From the NCBI GenBank assembly GCA_019916065.1, contig CM034240.1:46016026-46080025 (forward strand): 64,000 nt of DNA. The letters run 5' to 3'. A program made the position numbers and the translations under genes. Positions within the stretch are counted from its first letter, which is position 1. Every line of letters starts with the position of its first letter. The DNA comes from Vitellaria paradoxa. Its lineage: Eukaryota > Streptophyta > Magnoliopsida > Ericales > Sapotaceae. The notes beneath the pieces are model-generated. The model made no database searches. It was not told where the DNA came from and saw nothing but the letters and a program-made list of their open reading frames with translations. Positions 60,293 to 64,000 of the stretch are shown piece after piece.

Positions 60293-60856
60293 CTGAGCAC
60301 ACAACCATAATCAATTGTCATTCAAAGTCAATCCTTAAGAACATTGATATTGTTAGCACCTATCATGGCAAGTCCAATTTAAAATAATAAACCCTATTCA
60401 AGAGCTAAATTAAATAAAAATAAAATTAAAGCTAAGAAAGCATATCCTATACGTCTTTCATCTACGTAATTATTTATATAGTAGCCTTAAAATATTTGTT
60501 ATTGTATGATAATTGTTTATAACACAGTTCTCTTCAATGGAGGGCAAATTGAACAAGCATATAAAAAATAAAAATTAAGAAAACTAGCTAATTTATATGA
60601 ATTTTTGTTTTGTTTTCCATTTAATTGTTAAACAAAAAAATAAAAAAATCATCGTTAGTTTTTAAAACAAAATTTACTTGGTATTCATGAAGAATCATTA
60701 AATTGACATAACTTTTCAGGAAAATAAAGTCCCAATGAAATGAGGAATACTCTATAAAATTCATTTTAACTCAAAATTTAAGATTGGTGGATGCAAGAAA
60801 GATACCAAATCTTTCTAAAGAAATAATAAACCTAATTGGTGCAAAGATTAAAGCTT

Positions 60857-61088
60857 ATAAAAATTATAATTTTCTTTTTTTGTGGTGACGAGGAAATCAC
60901 CCAGTGGACCTTTAGGCACCTGGCTGCAAACCCCAAGGAGACTAGCGTAGGACCCTACTACCATGGCGTCCCACTTACAACCTGGCTGCCCAGGACTCAG
61001 GAGGTGAATCGAACCCACGACCTGAATATATCACCTAAGCCTTAAGGTCAATCCTCAATCCACTTGACCAACCAGCGGTGGATAAAAT
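60857..61088 (-). mobile_element. tRNA-derived SINE
   Basis: 232 bp flanked by perfect 10-bp repeats attaaagctt (60847-60856 and 61089-61098). On the minus strand it starts near an A box TGGTCAAGTGGA (61059-61070), followed by a B box GGTTCGATTCA (61005-61015) within ggtcgtgggttcgattcacc. A conserved-looking body follows, and an A-rich tail seen as ttttctttttt at the plus-strand left end. RNA polymerase III boxes, a tail and a target duplication together identify a SINE. It lies in an RLP intron, in sense with the gene. Confidence 0.9.
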
Positions 61089-61099
61089 ATTAAAGCTTG

Positions 61100-62415
61100 C
61101 AGGTGATTGACCTTAAGAACTGAGTTTATAAAAATAATAAACATTAATTCTAATACTTCAAACCATATGACTAACAATGTTTTTTAATATTCAGTACTTA
61201 TCTATTATTTCCTTAATTTCAATAGCATAGTTCGCGTTATTGATATAGTTCATTTGTTTCATACTATACATTTATTTCAACTCTATTATACGTTTCTTAT
61301 TTTTCATATAATCTTATATGCCATAAGTGCGAGTTTTAAAAAATTTAAATAATAATTATTTACTCATTTATCAAAATATTTACAAAAATCAATTGCCAAT
61401 ATAACAAAAAAATCAAATAAGGTAGCTTATAAAAATATTCTTAATTTTTATCATAGAAAGGTATAACCCATATGCTAACCCATATGCTATAAGTGAATTT
61501 TTTTTAAAAAGAATATTATAAAAAAATTAAATTATATTGACAATTTATATTTCTAAAATTTTTTGATAAGCAGCTAGATAATTATCACCTAAATTTTGAA
61601 AACTTTCAACTGTGGCGCATGTCTGTTACTTTACCATAATAAAATTAAGAATATCTTGATTAGTTGCCTATTTGAATTTCTTTTTTTTTTAATTCTTTTT
61701 CTAAAAAATTCAAATTATATTAATAATTTTCATTTTAAGATTATTTTTTATATGTGGGTGAAATTAAAATTTAAAACATATTGATAAGTTGTTTTAGACA
61801 TTTTAGCCAGAGATTAAAAAAAGAACATAATAAAAACTACAAAATAGAGTGCAAAAAATTATTAGTTAAGTGCGAATATCGCCAACAATTAATTTATGTA
61901 TTTATATATGTGTTAATAAAATCGTGTATTATATCTTCTTCTTTTATCATTCTTTTAGATTCAACATAGTATTCTTCTTTACTCTTTGTTATATATTTTT
62001 TCCTTTTTATAAATTTTTGAATTAAATTTTGTTACCTTATTTTTTTAAATTCTACACGACACCCCCTTAAAATTTAAAAATCATTAGAAGTCCAAACGTT
62101 TAAAAAATTAAAGTTTGAAATTTTTTTTGCAAATCTAAACTTTAAAATAATAATATTAATAATAAATCCTAAATATTGAAACTTATCAATATATTTTAGG
62201 GCATAAAATTTTAGTATAAAAAAATAATTTAATTCACAAGTATTTCACAAATATATATTAATTTAAAGAGAACATATTTCGACTCACTCCTTTATTGTTA
62301 TTTATATATTTCAAACATATAATTTTAAGTTATAATCGAGTAACTTACCATCAAGTTAAAGAACAACGTATGATTAAAAATAATAAGAATATTTTTAATT
62401 TGAGTTACTTTGACA
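61100..62415. other. Intronic AT-rich stretch, no recognisable feature
   Basis: Absent from the left arm of the duplication, where 58380 follows directly on the exon-copy region. Two open frames of 62 codons (61596-61784 and 61781-61969) are hydrophobic or Lys/Asn-rich with no family resemblance and are not called. Confidence 0.5.
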
Positions 62416-62417
62416 AA

Positions 62418-63600
62418 TCAATCAAAAAAATTACATTAATACAGTGAAGAATAATAACATTTTAATTCAAATTACTTTTACTAAATGAATCAAGACTTAA
62501 AAAAAAGAAGGGTAAAAGTGTATATTGAAATTGACATATGTTTTAAAATAAAATTAACATAAGTTCTTAACAATTAATAAAAGTTCAAATTTAATTCACT
62601 TTATCTACTTATTGGAACTTATTTGAATAAAAAAAATATAAATATGGAGGCCTTTTGAAACTCAAAAAGTTAGAATAAAATATGATTTGAGTTATTTTTG
62701 GTATTTAGAATGTAAACTGCAAATCACAAAAAATAGAGATAAATAGTTCCATTTGAACAAATTTTCGTCTGTTTGAATGGATTTGAACAAAAACTTTTTA
62801 ATTTTTCTTTCAGAACTTTTTAAAATTTGTTAAAATATTATTGCAATTTATAAAAATTTTATTGAAATTTGTGGAGATTTGTTGAAATTCATAAAGATAT
62901 ATAAATTTATATAGATTCATGTTGTTTGAGATAACAAAAGTTTTGTAAAAAATTATAGAGAATTATAATGATTTTTAAAATTTTTCATAATTTTTTGAAG
63001 CTCCAAACGCGCCCATAATAAAATAACTCATTAATTATTTTATAAAACTTTCTTAGAATATTTTATAGTATATTTAAAAGAATTTTTGTTTATTAATGTA
63101 AAATGTTATATAATCTCCTAGATCGCATAGGTTAACAGTAGTAAATAAATATAAATTTATAAGGAGCTTCGCATTCCATCTTTTAAAAATATTAAAATTG
63201 AATTATATGAACGAAAATATAATTTATATCATTAAAAAAATTATGTATAGAGATAAAATTAAAATCCGAAAGTCATGAGATAAACATATGGTGTGCAGGA
63301 AAATACTCAGTCAAACAATTGACTTAAATTCAATGTCTTTAAGCGAAGAATTGAGCACCCGAAGATTGAAAAATCAGGTGAAAGTTGGCGATTTTTCAAT
63401 CCTGCAAAAGCAGAGTGAAAGAATTAAGAATTTGGGGTGCTCTGTATATATATATATATATATTACCTTATTATTTTCATTTGATTTCAATTAACGAAAA
63501 TTAATCCTTAATTATAATCAATCTCATAGTTAAGTCAAAGAAGGATCTGAAAGTGAATAAAATGAGAATATAGAAAATAATTCTAGTTTTTTTCCCCTTT
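62418..63600. repeat. Intronic duplication, right copy
   Basis: Partner of 58380-59560 at an offset of about 4.04 kb, with ~10% differences by eye. Confidence 0.8.
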
Positions 63601-63850
63601 TATTTTATTTTTTTTTTCTTCTAAGCTTGGAGCCAAATAAAAGAGATAAAAAAGGGAAAAAAAGAACAATAGTTCATTTGACACGATATAAAATACTAAA
63701 AAATTTTTAAAATTTTTAGAAATTATTGACTTTTTATTTTACTACATGAATTACGAACTGACAAATTATCTCACTTTTTACTACTCTAAACACATACTTT
63801 CGCATGATATATTCCATTAAATTAAGGACAAAAGTGAGGAGAGAAACCTT

Positions 63851-64000
63851 CATTCTTAATAATTTTAGGCTTCTTTTATTTTTTTTCTCTTCTACTCTTG
63901 GAACCAATAAAGGAGATAAAAATAAAATAAAATAAAATATCTCCCTCTCCATCCAAACGAAGCCTATTCCACTAGAGAGAGTGTTTGATTGGTTAAAAAG
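63851..64000. repeat. Start of the next tandem unit (match to 10713-10862)
   Basis: 150 bp matching the right flank of the assembly gap with one difference. Offset 53138 bp. Confidence 0.95.

Noticed and set aside
61000..61075. tRNA gene
   Set aside because: Has A and B boxes but no cloverleaf-length body with paired acceptor arms; flanking duplication and tail show a SINE.

Overview
This is plant nuclear DNA, most likely from a eudicot. It is very AT-rich, has introns with GT/AG borders, carries plant LTR retrotransposons, a tRNA-derived SINE and MITEs, and encodes leucine-rich-repeat receptor-like proteins (RLPs) and a cytosolic-type glycerol kinase. I cannot name the species. Little is intact: one RLP gene has a long clean coding exon, and most of the rest is duplicated, interrupted or decayed. 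All calls come from reading the sequence; no alignment was run.

Layout. (1) 1-10612 is a near-identical copy of 24303-36420 (A and B below). It ends inside a Ty1/copia element at a 100-N gap (10613-10712). (2) 10713-12345 carries the first exon of an RLP gene on the minus strand, with a TATA-like box and a W-box-bearing minisatellite upstream. (3) 12900-24300 is non-coding, built from old segmental duplications. It holds a relic last exon of glycerol kinase (15795-16004), a ~3-kb direct duplication (18000-20480 and 21040-23620) and a Tourist-like MITE. (4) 24303-39517 is copy B, with a 1593-bp solo LTR that A lacks and a complete but dead SIRE/Maximus-type copia element (29750-39517, minus strand) with both LTRs, an aacat target duplication, and gag, pol and env-like regions. 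(5) 39518-43500 continues the old duplication, with another glycerol kinase relic (42025-42262). (6) 44763-49790 holds two RLP pseudogenes on the minus strand. (7) 50103-52881 is a glycerol kinase pseudogene on the plus strand with all four exons recognisable. (8) 53628-60292 is the best RLP gene (minus strand); its 5' end lies beyond 64000. Its introns are swollen by duplicated exon blocks, a SINE and other repeats. (9) 63851-64000 repeats 10713-10862 with a single difference.

Taken together, the two repeat relationships (1-10612 with 24303-36420, and 10713 onward with 63851 onward) fit a tandem array with a ~53.1-kb unit. Each unit would carry RLP genes, a glycerol kinase copy and the same copia insertion, and the 100-N gap would stand for about 27.4 kb of missing sequence. 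Misplaced haplotype contigs are the main alternative. The biology is that of an expanding and decaying plant immune-receptor cluster. RLPs sit at the plasma membrane and signal through partner kinases. Glycerol kinase makes glycerol-3-phosphate and is linked to defence in Arabidopsis (NHO1/GLI1). Here its pieces have been duplicated along with the RLP cluster.
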